Shown here piece by piece: positions 25,029-33,183 of a stretch of 35,548 nucleotides of DNA. The translations under genes and the position numbers were made by a program. The stretch covers positions 1 to 35,548 of the forward strand of contig CACZSI010000077.1 in NCBI GenBank assembly GCA_902783775.1. The letters are read 5' to 3'. The notes under the pieces are model-generated. The model saw nothing but the letters and a program-made list of their open reading frames with translations. It had not been told where the DNA came from and did no database searches. Origin of the DNA: an uncultured Lachnospiraceae bacterium. Lineage in GTDB: Bacteria; Bacillota; Clostridia; Lachnospirales; Lachnospiraceae. Every line of letters begins with the position of its first letter. Positions within the stretch are counted from its first letter, which is position 1.

Positions 25029-25065
25029 TAAGACACGGTAAAAACTGCCGTGTCTTATCCTTTTT
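25029..25065 (+). terminator. Intrinsic terminator after amt
   Basis: AAGACACGG (25030-25038) pairs with CCGTGTCTT (25048-25056), followed by ATCCTTTTT. It lies about 73 nt after the amt stop. Confidence 0.85.
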
Positions 25066-25097
25066 GGAAATATGATTAAAGGTTAATAAAATAAAGT

Positions 25098-25147
25098 AAA
25101 ACTAAATATAATTAAGTTTTTAATCTTAAAACTAAATATATTTAAGT
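25098..25147. promoter_or_regulatory. Two near-identical 20-bp direct repeats upstream of gltB (candidate operator)
   Basis: AAACTAAATATAATTAAGTT (25098-25117) and AAACTAAATATATTTAAGTT (25128-25147) differ at one base and are spaced exactly 30 bp, about three helical turns. Each contains ACTAAAT and ATTAAGT/ATTTAAGT half-sites facing each other. They lie about 75-125 bp before the predicted gltB transcription start, a typical activator position. The ATTTAAGT half-site is shared with the region upstream of the Lrp-type gene. Confidence 0.5.
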
Positions 25148-25184
25148 TAAAAAACAAAATAATTAAAATAATTAATTTTGCGTG

Positions 25185-25214
25185 TTGACTTTTAAAAATA
25201 TGGAAGTTTATAAT
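25185..25214 (+). promoter_or_regulatory. gltB promoter
   Basis: TTGACT (25185-25190), 18-nt spacer, TATAAT (25209-25214). Transcription would start near 25221, about 35 nt before the leader hairpin. Confidence 0.8.
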
Positions 25215-25253
25215 AAGGGTGTATTGAAAATTAAATTATTAAATTTTAGAGAA

Positions 25254-25296
25254 GCAAGGGCGCTTTGAGTTTAACACTCGAAGCGCCCTTTTTTTC
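25254..25296 (+). terminator. Leader terminator (attenuator) before gltB
   Basis: GGGCGCTTTGAGT (25258-25270) pairs with ACTCGAAGCGCCC (25276-25288), one G-U pair, loop TTAAC, then seven T. It lies between the promoter and the gltB start 60 nt further on. The base of the stem, CAAGGGCG, is the same as in the glnN leader hairpin. Confidence 0.87.
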
Positions 25297-25348
25297 ATTT
25301 AAGAAGATTATTAAGCTAGTAAAATCACTGGTAAGCAGGAGGAATTTT

Positions 25349-28300
25349 ATGGAAAAGAAATTTAGAGAATTAGAAGAAAAAGGCATGTATAATTCAAATT
25401 TTGAACATGATAACTGTGGTATCGGTGCGGTTATTAATATTAATGGCGTGGCTGATCACCAGTTAGTGTGCGATGCTTTATCTATAGTAGAGAGACTAGA
25501 GCATAGAGCAGGAAAGGATGCAGAAGGAAAAACCGGAGACGGCGTAGGTATTCTTACACAGATTCCTCATGAATTTTTTAAGAAGAAATTAAAAGAGCAG
25601 GGAATAGAATTGCCTGATAGAAGACAGTACGGTGTAGGAATGTTTTTCTTCCCTCAGAGTGATTTAGATTTAAGACAGGCTAAATCAATGTTTGAGATAA
25701 TTGTTAAAAAAGCAGGTCTTAAAATTATCACTTGGCGTGATGTAAATACTAAGCCACAGGTATTAGGAAAGGCTGCCCTAGAATGTATGCCTACTATCAG
25801 TCAGGTATTTATTGAAAGACCTGAGGATGTTAAAACAGATTTAGAGTTTGATAGAAAATTATATATTGTAAGAAGAGAGTTTGAGCAGAGTAATGTGGAT
25901 ACTTATGTGCCATCTCTTTCATGTAGAACTATTGTATATAAAGGAATGTTTTTAGTAGATCAGCTTAGAACTTTCTTCCTTGATCTACAGGATACTGATT
26001 ATAAGTCAGCCATTGCAATGGTTCATTCAAGATTCTCAACTAACACAGCACCTAGCTGGAATAGAGCGCATCCTAATAGATTAATAGTTCATAACGGAGA
26101 AATTAACACTATCAAAGGAAATGCTGATAAGATGCTGGCTAGAGAAGAGACAATGTTCACAAATCAGTTTACCAATGAAGATATGACTAAGGTATTGCCG
26201 GTTATTTCACAGAGTGGTTCTGACTCAGCTATGTTAGATAATACATTAGAATTTTTAATGATGAGCGGATTAGATCTTCCATTAGCAGCAATGATAGCTA
26301 TGCCTGAGCCATGGGATCACAATGACACATTGTCACAGAGAAAGAGAGATTTCTATCAGTACTACGCTACAATGATGGAGCCATGGGATGGTCCTGCATC
26401 TATCCTATTCTCAGATGGAGATGTTATGGGAGCTATCCTTGATAGAAATGGTCTAAGACCATCTAGATATGTAGTACTAGATGATGGCAGATTAATTCTT
26501 TCATCAGAAGTAGGTGTGCTAGAGATAGATGAAGAGCATGTAATTAAGAAAGACAGATTACACCCTGGAAAGATTTTATTAGTAGATACTAGAGAAGGAA
26601 AGATATATACAGACTCAGAGATTAAAGAACAATATGCTCACAGTAAGCCATACGGTGAATGGCTAGATATGGGATTAATCCATTTAAGTGACATAAAGGT
26701 TCCTAATATGAAGGTAGAGTCATATGATAAGGAGCAAAGAAAGAAGCTTCAGGCAGCATTTGGATATACATATGAAAATTACTATGAAGGCATTAAAAAT
26801 ATGGCACTTAGCGGTGCAGAAAAAATTGGATCAATGGGTGTGGATACACCGATAAGTGCATTGTCTAATCAGCATCAGCCACTATTTTATTATTTTAAGC
26901 AATTGTTTGCTCAGGTTACTAATCCGCCAATCGATGCTCAAAGAGAGGAGATTGTAACTTCAAGAACTATTTACGTAGGAAAACACGGAAATTTATTAGA
27001 AGAAAAAGCAGAAAACTGTAATGTATTAGAAATCGATAATCCTATTTTATCAGATTTAGATTTAATGAAAATTAAGCATATGAATCAGGAAGGATTTAAG
27101 GTAGAGACAGTTTCCATTACTTATTATAAGAGAACTCCAATGAAGAGAGTAATTAAGCACTTATGCGTAGAGGTAGATAAGGCTTATAAAAAAGGTGCTA
27201 ACATTATTATCCTTTCAGATAGAGGAGTGGATGAAAACCATGTGGCTATTCCGTCACTATTAGCGGTGGCTGCTGTTCATAAACACTTAGTAGAGACTAA
27301 GAAGAGTACAGCACTTTCACTTATTTTAGAGTCAGGTGAACCTAGGGAAGTACATCATTTTGCTACACTTTTAGGATATGGTGCATGTGCAATTAACCCA
27401 TATTTAGCTCACGCTACTATCAAGGAGTTAATTCACAATGAATTATTAGATAAAGATTATTATGCAGCTGTTAAGGATTTCGATGATGCTATTTTATTTG
27501 GAATTGTAAAAATCGCATCAAAGATGGGTATATCTACAGTTCAGTCATACCAGGGAAGTAAGATATTTGAATCCATCGGTATTTCTAAGGAAGTAATCGA
27601 TGAGTTCTTCCCGGGAACAGTTAGTAGAATCGGTGGAATCACATTAGAAGATATTGGAAAAGCGCAGGATAAGCTTCACAGCAGAGCTTTCGATCCATTG
27701 GGATTATCCTCTAACTTAGAACTAAAAGCTGTGGGTAGACATAAAATGAGAAGTGGTGGAGAGAACCATAGATATAATCCACAGACAATCCATATGCTTC
27801 AGCTATCAGTTAGAGAGGGAAGCTACGATTTATTTAAAGAGTACACTAAGATGGTGGACGCTGAAAAAACAGGATATTTAAGAAACTTATTAGAGTTTAA
27901 TTTCCCTGAGAAAGCAATTGATTTAAGCGAAGTGGAAAGCGTAGAAGATATTGTAAAGAGATTTAAGACAGGAGCTATGTCATATGGTTCTATTTCTAAG
28001 GAAGCCCATGAGACATTAGCTATAGCAATGAATAATCTTCACGGAAAATCTAATTCCGGTGAGGGTGGAGAAAGCGAAGAGAGAATGCTTTCAGAAGGAA
28101 AGAAGGAGAATAGAAACTCAGCTATTAAGCAGGTAGCCAGCGGACGTTTCGGTGTAACTTTAAGATACTTAGTTTCAGCTAAGGAAATCCAGATTAAGAT
28201 GGCACAGGGAGCTAAACCTGGTGAGGGTGGACATTTACCTGGACACAAAGTTTATCCATGGATTGCTAAGACTAGACACTCCACACCGGGAGTTAGCTTG

Positions 28301-29896
28301 ATTTCACCACCACCTCACCATGATATTTATTCAATTGAGGATTTAGCACAGTTAATTTACGACTTAAAGAATGCTAATAAATATGCACGTATCTCTGTTA
28401 AGTTAGTATCAGAGGCAGGCGTGGGAACAGTAGCAGCAGGTGTAGCAAAAGCAGGAGCAGAGGTAATTCTTATCTCAGGTTACGACGGAGGAACAGGTGC
28501 TGCACCACTAAGCTCTATCCACAATGCAGGATTGCCATGGGAGTTAGGATTAGCAGAAGCACATCAGACACTTATTGCCAATGGCCTTAGAAAACAGGTG
28601 GTTATTGAGACTGACGGTAAGTTAATGAGTGGTAGAGATGTAGCTATTGCAGCAATCCTAGGAGCAGAGGAATTCGGTTTTGCCACAGCGCCATTGGTTA
28701 CAATGGGATGTGTAATGATGAGAGAGTGTCATCAGGATACTTGTCCAATGGGCATTGCTACACAGAATCCTGAGCTTAGAAAGAGATTTAGAGGAAAGCC
28801 TGAGCACGTAGAAAACTTTATGAGATATGTGGCACAGGAGCTTCGTGAGTACATGGCTAAGTTAGGTGTTAGAAGTATAGATGAGCTTGTAGGAAGAACT
28901 GATTTATTAAAGCAGAGAAGTGATTTAACAGAGTCAGAGGCTAAGCTTGATTTAAGCAGAATTTTAGTGGATGTATCAGAAGTAGGAAAGGAAGAAAAAA
29001 TCTTCCAGCCAGATCATGTTTATGATTTCAAATTAGATAGCACAGTGGATGAAAGCGTGCTTATTAAGAATAAAGCCATTAAGGAGTCTTTAAAGAATGG
29101 CACAAAGAGTGAGATAAGTCTAGATATCACAAATACAGATAGAACATTTGGAACACTTTTAGGTGCAGAGATTACTAGAAAGTATCCTGAAGGATTGGCA
29201 GATGATACCATTACTGTCAATGCAAAGGGAGCTGGTGGACAGAGCTTTGGTGCATTCATTCCTAAGGGACTTACAATTAATTTAGTAGGAGAGAGCAATG
29301 ACTACTTTGGAAAGGGATTATCCGGAGGAAAGTTAGTATTGAAGGTGCCAGAAGAAGCTAAGTATGATCCACAGAAAAACATCTTAGTGGGTAATGTGGC
29401 ATTGTATGGTGCTACATCAGGAGAGGCCTACATGTCTGGTATGGCAGGTGAGAGATTTGCCATTAGAAATTCAGGTGCTCTAGCAGTAGTCGAGGGAATC
29501 GGCGAACATGGCTGTGAGTATATGACTGGTGGTTGTGTGGTAATTCTAGGAAGCACAGGAAAGAATTTTGCTGCCGGAATGAGCGGCGGTGTGGCATATG
29601 TGCTAGATGAGAAAAACACACTTTATAAGAATGTTAACAAGCAGATGATTCATATGGAAAATCTAGAGGATAAGGGTGACATCGAGGAATTAAAGGCAAT
29701 AATAAAAGATCATGTTAAATACACTGATTCTGCCAAGGGAAAAAGTATATTAGCAGATTTCGATAATTACATTTCACACTTTAAGAAGATAATTCCTGTG
29801 GATTATAAAGAGATAAAGAGACTGATAGGAAAGGCTAAAAGTGAAGGATTTAATGATGAACAGGCTGCTATAGAGGCATTTAAAAACTTTAAGTAA
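25349..29896 (+). CDS. gltB: Glutamate synthase, large subunit
   Basis: The NAD(P)H-dependent GOGAT alpha subunit, which moves the glutamine amide to 2-oxoglutarate. Its 1515 residues match the family. Cys23 in HDNCGIGAV is the expected N-terminal nucleophile after removal of a 22-residue propeptide (class II amidotransferase). The central and FMN-binding synthase domains follow (SGEGGES, GAKPGEGGHLPG, SGYDGGTGAAPLSS), with the 3Fe-4S motif C-x5-C-x4-C in CVMMRECHQDTC, and the C-terminal GXGXG helix (TVNAKGAGGQSFGAF, GLSGGKLVL). I set the start at the ATG at 25349 with AGGAGG (25338-25343); the frame stays open back to 25265, but that lies inside the terminator hairpin. It is transcribed with gltD and pyrG. 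Confidence 0.98.
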   Translation: MEKKFRELEEKGMYNSNFEHDNCGIGAVININGVADHQLVCDALSIVERLEHRAGKDAEGKTGDGVGILTQIPHEFFKKKLKEQGIELPDRRQYGVGMFFFPQSDLDLRQAKSMFEIIVKKAGLKIITWRDVNTKPQVLGKAALECMPTISQVFIERPEDVKTDLEFDRKLYIVRREFEQSNVDTYVPSLSCRTIVYKGMFLVDQLRTFFLDLQDTDYKSAIAMVHSRFSTNTAPSWNRAHPNRLIVHNGEINTIKGNADKMLAREETMFTNQFTNEDMTKVLPVISQSGSDSAMLDNTLEFLMMSGLDLPLAAMIAMPEPWDHNDTLSQRKRDFYQYYATMMEPWDGPASILFSDGDVMGAILDRNGLRPSRYVVLDDGRLILSSEVGVLEIDEEHVIKKDRLHPGKILLVDTREGKIYTDSEIKEQYAHSKPYGEWLDMGLIHLSDIKVPNMKVESYDKEQRKKLQAAFGYTYENYYEGIKNMALSGAEKIGSMGVDTPISALSNQHQPLFYYFKQLFAQVTNPPIDAQREEIVTSRTIYVGKHGNLLEEKAENCNVLEIDNPILSDLDLMKIKHMNQEGFKVETVSITYYKRTPMKRVIKHLCVEVDKAYKKGANIIILSDRGVDENHVAIPSLLAVAAVHKHLVETKKSTALSLILESGEPREVHHFATLLGYGACAINPYLAHATIKELIHNELLDKDYYAAVKDFDDAILFGIVKIASKMGISTVQSYQGSKIFESIGISKEVIDEFFPGTVSRIGGITLEDIGKAQDKLHSRAFDPLGLSSNLELKAVGRHKMRSGGENHRYNPQTIHMLQLSVREGSYDLFKEYTKMVDAEKTGYLRNLLEFNFPEKAIDLSEVESVEDIVKRFKTGAMSYGSISKEAHETLAIAMNNLHGKSNSGEGGESEERMLSEGKKENRNSAIKQVASGRFGVTLRYLVSAKEIQIKMAQGAKPGEGGHLPGHKVYPWIAKTRHSTPGVSLISPPPHHDIYSIEDLAQLIYDLKNANKYARISVKLVSEAGVGTVAAGVAKAGAEVILISGYDGGTGAAPLSSIHNAGLPWELGLAEAHQTLIANGLRKQVVIETDGKLMSGRDVAIAAILGAEEFGFATAPLVTMGCVMMRECHQDTCPMGIATQNPELRKRFRGKPEHVENFMRYVAQELREYMAKLGVRSIDELVGRTDLLKQRSDLTESEAKLDLSRILVDVSEVGKEEKIFQPDHVYDFKLDSTVDESVLIKNKAIKESLKNGTKSEISLDITNTDRTFGTLLGAEITRKYPEGLADDTITVNAKGAGGQSFGAFIPKGLTINLVGESNDYFGKGLSGGKLVLKVPEEAKYDPQKNILVGNVALYGATSGEAYMSGMAGERFAIRNSGALAVVEGIGEHGCEYMTGGCVVILGSTGKNFAAGMSGGVAYVLDEKNTLYKNVNKQMIHMENLEDKGDIEELKAIIKDHVKYTDSAKGKSILADFDNYISHFKKIIPVDYKEIKRLIGKAKSEGFNDEQAAIEAFKNFK

Positions 29897-29909
29897 GGAG
29901 GACTGTGAT

Positions 29910-31403
29910 ATGGGAATGAAAGCTGGATTTATGGAATATGACAGATATAACGTAGAGGAAGTGAGTGAAAAAGACAGAGTAAAAAACTTTAGTGAATTTC
30001 ACAAAAAAATGCCTAAAGATAAGGTGAAAGAACAGGCAGCAAGATGTATGGACTGTGGTGTGCCTTTCTGTCAGTCAGGAATGATGATAAGAGGAATGAC
30101 ATCCGGATGTCCATTGCATAATTTAATACCGGAGATTAATGAACTAGTTTACCGTGGCAATTTAAAAGAAGCCTATAACAGACTATCTATCACCCATAGT
30201 TTTCCGGAGTTTACCTGTAAGGTATGCCCCGCATTGTGTGAAGCCGCCTGCACCTGCTCAGTATATAACGAATCAATCACTGTGAAAGATAACGAGAGAA
30301 CTGTTATTGAATATGCTTTTGACAATAATCTGGTAACTGAAGAGAAACCTGAAGTTAGAACAGATAAAAAGGTGGCTGTTATAGGAAGTGGTCCTGCGGG
30401 ACTTACAGCAGCTAAGCTTCTAAATAAGCGAGGTCATAATGTGACAGTTTATGAGAGAAGTGACAGAGCAGGCGGTTTATTAAGATATGGAATCCCTAAT
30501 ATGAAGTTAGATAAGTCTGTCATCGATAGAAGAATTAATTTAATGGAGCAGGCAGGAATTACATTTAAGTACAATGCCAATGTGGGAGAGAATGTTTCAG
30601 CTAAGGAATTACAGAATGAATACGATGCAGTGGTATTAGCCTGCGGTGCGTCAAATCCTAGAGACATAAATGTGGCAGGAAGAGATGCTAAGGGAATTTA
30701 TTTCGCAGTAGATTTTCTGGGAAAAGTTACAAAGACATTATTAGATAGCGATTTTAAGGATGTTCCTTATGATATGGCAAAGGATAAAAATGTAGTGGTA
30801 ATCGGCGGCGGCGATACTGGAAATGACTGTGTGGGCACAGCTATCAGATTAGGTGCTAAGAGTGTAACACAGGTGGAGATGATGCCAAAACCTTCAGAGC
30901 AGAGACTGGAGTCAAATCCATGGCCGGAGTGGCCAAAGGTTCTAAAGACAGACTATGGCCAGAAGGAAGCTATCTATAAGTTCGGACAGGATCCACGAGT
31001 TTACAACACTACAGTAAAAGAATTTATCAAAGATAAAAATGGAAATTTAACAGGTGTAGAGCTAGTTTCATTGCAATGGAAAAAAGATAAAAAGACAGGC
31101 AGAATGACAATGGAGGAAGTGGAAGGCTCTAACAGAAAAATTGATGCAGATTTAGTATTAATTGCAGCAGGATTTTTAGGAAGCCAGAAGTATGTATGTG
31201 ATGCATTTAATGTAGAGTTAGATGCCAGAACTAATGTGGCAACAGAATGCGATAAGCATCTTTCATCTGTGGAGAATGTGTATGTGGCAGGTGATATGAG
31301 AAAAGGTCAGTCATTGGTGGTTTGGGCTATTGCCGAGGGAACTGCTGTGGCAGGCGAAGTGGATAAAGCATTAATGGGATATACCAATTTAGTGGAGGAG
31401 TAG
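29910..31403 (+). CDS. gltD: Glutamate synthase, small subunit
   Basis: The FAD- and Fe-S-containing beta subunit that passes electrons from NAD(P)H to GltB. It has 497 residues. N-terminal cysteine clusters [10 protein letters not shown] .. GCPLHNLIP and [18 protein letters not shown] coordinate 4Fe-4S centres. [14 protein letters not shown] is the FAD site and [13 protein letters not shown] the NAD(P)H site; the C-terminal [21 protein letters not shown] is diagnostic of GltD. It has a strong ribosome site (AAGGAGG) 13 nt after gltB, so the two subunits are co-expressed. pyrG starts 4 nt after its stop. Confidence 0.98.
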   Translation: MGMKAGFMEYDRYNVEEVSEKDRVKNFSEFHKKMPKDKVKEQAARCMDCGVPFCQSGMMIRGMTSGCPLHNLIPEINELVYRGNLKEAYNRLSITHSFPEFTCKVCPALCEAACTCSVYNESITVKDNERTVIEYAFDNNLVTEEKPEVRTDKKVAVIGSGPAGLTAAKLLNKRGHNVTVYERSDRAGGLLRYGIPNMKLDKSVIDRRINLMEQAGITFKYNANVGENVSAKELQNEYDAVVLACGASNPRDINVAGRDAKGIYFAVDFLGKVTKTLLDSDFKDVPYDMAKDKNVVVIGGGDTGNDCVGTAIRLGAKSVTQVEMMPKPSEQRLESNPWPEWPKVLKTDYGQKEAIYKFGQDPRVYNTTVKEFIKDKNGNLTGVELVSLQWKKDKKTGRMTMEEVEGSNRKIDADLVLIAAGFLGSQKYVCDAFNVELDARTNVATECDKHLSSVENVYVAGDMRKGQSLVVWAIAEGTAVAGEVDKALMGYTNLVEE

Positions 31404-31407
31404 GAAG

Positions 31408-33015
31408 ATGAAGAAGTATATATTCGTTACAGGTGGAGTAGTTTCAGGATTAGGAAAGGGAATAACTGCGGCATCTCTAGGTCGCCTACTAAAGGCTAGG
31501 GGATTTCGAGTGGCAGCCCAGAAGTTAGATCCATATATAAACGTTGACCCTGGAACAATGAGCCCTTATCAGCACGGCGAAGTATATGTTACAGAGGACG
31601 GAGCCGAGACTGATTTAGATTTAGGCCATTACGAGAGATTCATCGACGAGGACTTAAATAAATATTCTAATCTTACTTCCGGAAAGGTTTATTGGAATGT
31701 ACTAAATAAGGAGAGAAGAGGCGAGTATTTAGGTTCCACAGTTCAGGTAATCCCACATATTACAAATGAAATAAAGAAATTTGTCTACAATGTAGGTGAC
31801 AAGGCAGAGGCAGACATAATTATCACAGAAATCGGCGGAACAATCGGAGATATTGAGTCACAGCCATTCCTAGAGGCTATTCGCCAGATTTCATTGGAGG
31901 TAGGTCGAGAGAACAGCTTATTTATTCACGTGACATTAGTGCCTTACCTAAAAGCGTCAAGCGAGCATAAGTCAAAACCTACACAGCACTCAGTTAAGGA
32001 ACTTCAGGGAATGGGAATAAACCCTAATATCATCGTTTTAAGATGCGATGAGCCATTAGAGGGCAATATCACTGAAAAAATATCAATGTTCTGCAATGTA
32101 AAAGAGGATTGTGTTATTGAAAACAGAACCTTGGACAGCCTCTACGAGGCGCCTCTTATGCTAGAGGAAAAGGGCTTATCTAAGGTGGTTTGTAGAGAGT
32201 TAGGATTAGAAAATCCTACTCCTGATTTAGATGAGTGGACTAATTTAGTTAAAAATATAAAGGGCAGAAATAAGGATGTAACTATTGGAATTATAGGTAA
32301 ATACGTTCAGTTACATGATGCCTATTTATCAGTGGCAGAGGCATTAAATCATGCGGGCTTTGCCAATAACTCTCATATTAATATAGAATGGATTGACTCT
32401 GAAGAGTTAGGAAACATGGATTACTCTCAGGTGGAGCAGCGCTTAAGATATCTACATGGAATAATTGTGCCAGGTGGTTTCGGCGACAGAGGAACTGAGG
32501 GTATGATAATGACAGCCAGATATGCTAGAGAAAACAAGGTTCCATACTTAGGAATCTGCTTAGGAATGCAGATAGCTGTAATAGAATATGCCAGAAATAT
32601 GGCAGGGCTAGAGCATGCATGTTCTAGGGAGTTCGAAGAAGGCTCAGACTGCACAGTAATCGACTTTATGCCGGGACAGTCTGATGATACTGATAAAGGA
32701 GGAACTCTTAGACTAGGAAGCTATCCTTGCGATATTCAGGATAATACATTGCTAAAAGAATGCTATGGCAGTGACCATATAGACGAGCGTCATCGTCATC
32801 GTTATGAGTTTAACAATGAGTACAGAGACGTATTGTGCCAGAAAGGATTAGTAATTTCCGGACTATCACCGGATAAAGAATTAGTAGAATCAGTGGAGGT
32901 AAAAAATCATCCATTCTACGTGGGTGTGCAGTTCCATCCGGAATTTAAGTCTAGACCAAACAGACCACATCCATTATTTTCAAAATTGGTGGAAGAATCC
33001 ATAAAAAGGATTTAA
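31408..33015 (+). CDS. pyrG: CTP synthase
   Basis: This converts UTP to CTP with glutamine (or ammonium) and ATP. It has 535 residues, as usual. The synthetase domain starts [17 protein letters not shown] (P-loop) with [20 protein letters not shown] and [11 protein letters not shown]; the class I glutamine amidotransferase domain has [10 protein letters not shown], the nucleophile Cys in LGICLGMQ, and VQFHPEF. It lies 4 nt downstream of gltD, with its ribosome site (GGAGGAGTAGGAAG) inside the gltD end, so it should depend on the gltB promoter and attenuator. This couples a glutamine-consuming pyrimidine step to nitrogen control, an arrangement unlike the separately attenuated pyrG of Bacillus. 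Confidence 0.98.
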   Translation: MKKYIFVTGGVVSGLGKGITAASLGRLLKARGFRVAAQKLDPYINVDPGTMSPYQHGEVYVTEDGAETDLDLGHYERFIDEDLNKYSNLTSGKVYWNVLNKERRGEYLGSTVQVIPHITNEIKKFVYNVGDKAEADIIITEIGGTIGDIESQPFLEAIRQISLEVGRENSLFIHVTLVPYLKASSEHKSKPTQHSVKELQGMGINPNIIVLRCDEPLEGNITEKISMFCNVKEDCVIENRTLDSLYEAPLMLEEKGLSKVVCRELGLENPTPDLDEWTNLVKNIKGRNKDVTIGIIGKYVQLHDAYLSVAEALNHAGFANNSHINIEWIDSEELGNMDYSQVEQRLRYLHGIIVPGGFGDRGTEGMIMTARYARENKVPYLGICLGMQIAVIEYARNMAGLEHACSREFEEGSDCTVIDFMPGQSDDTDKGGTLRLGSYPCDIQDNTLLKECYGSDHIDERHRHRYEFNNEYRDVLCQKGLVISGLSPDKELVESVEVKNHPFYVGVQFHPEFKSRPNRPHPLFSKLVEESIKRI

Positions 33016-33047
33016 ACATAAACCTTCCTCTCATGCAAATGAGAAAG

Positions 33048-33102
33048 AATAAGGTCGGGTATGAGATGAGCTCAATATCTTGTATTCTGGCCTTATTTTT
33101 TT
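33048..33102 (+). terminator. Terminator of the gltB-gltD-pyrG operon
   Basis: AATAAGG (33048-33054) pairs with CCTTATT (33091-33097), with an imperfect inner stem, and a run of seven T follows. A small hairpin TCTCAT-gcaa-ATGAGA lies just before it. Confidence 0.8.
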
Positions 33103-33142
33103 AGGAGAAGAAGTGATTGGATTATGTAATAAGTAACGTTTG

Positions 33143-33151
33143 TGATATAAT
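33143..33151 (+). promoter_or_regulatory. Extended -10 promoter of the CAP-domain gene
   Basis: TGATATAAT (TG-n-TATAAT) ends 32 nt before the start codon. The -35 region is poor, as is common for extended -10 promoters. Confidence 0.55.
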
Positions 33152-33183
33152 AAGCACAGTCTGTTTTATATAGGGGAGGTACT

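Noticed and set aside
25265-25348. N-terminal extension of gltB by 28 codons
   Set aside because: It would start inside the terminator hairpin; the ATG at 25349 has AGGAGG and gives the expected propeptide before Cys23.
25221-25349. T-box leader before gltB
   Set aside because: No specifier stem or T-box consensus sequence, and the leader is far too short.
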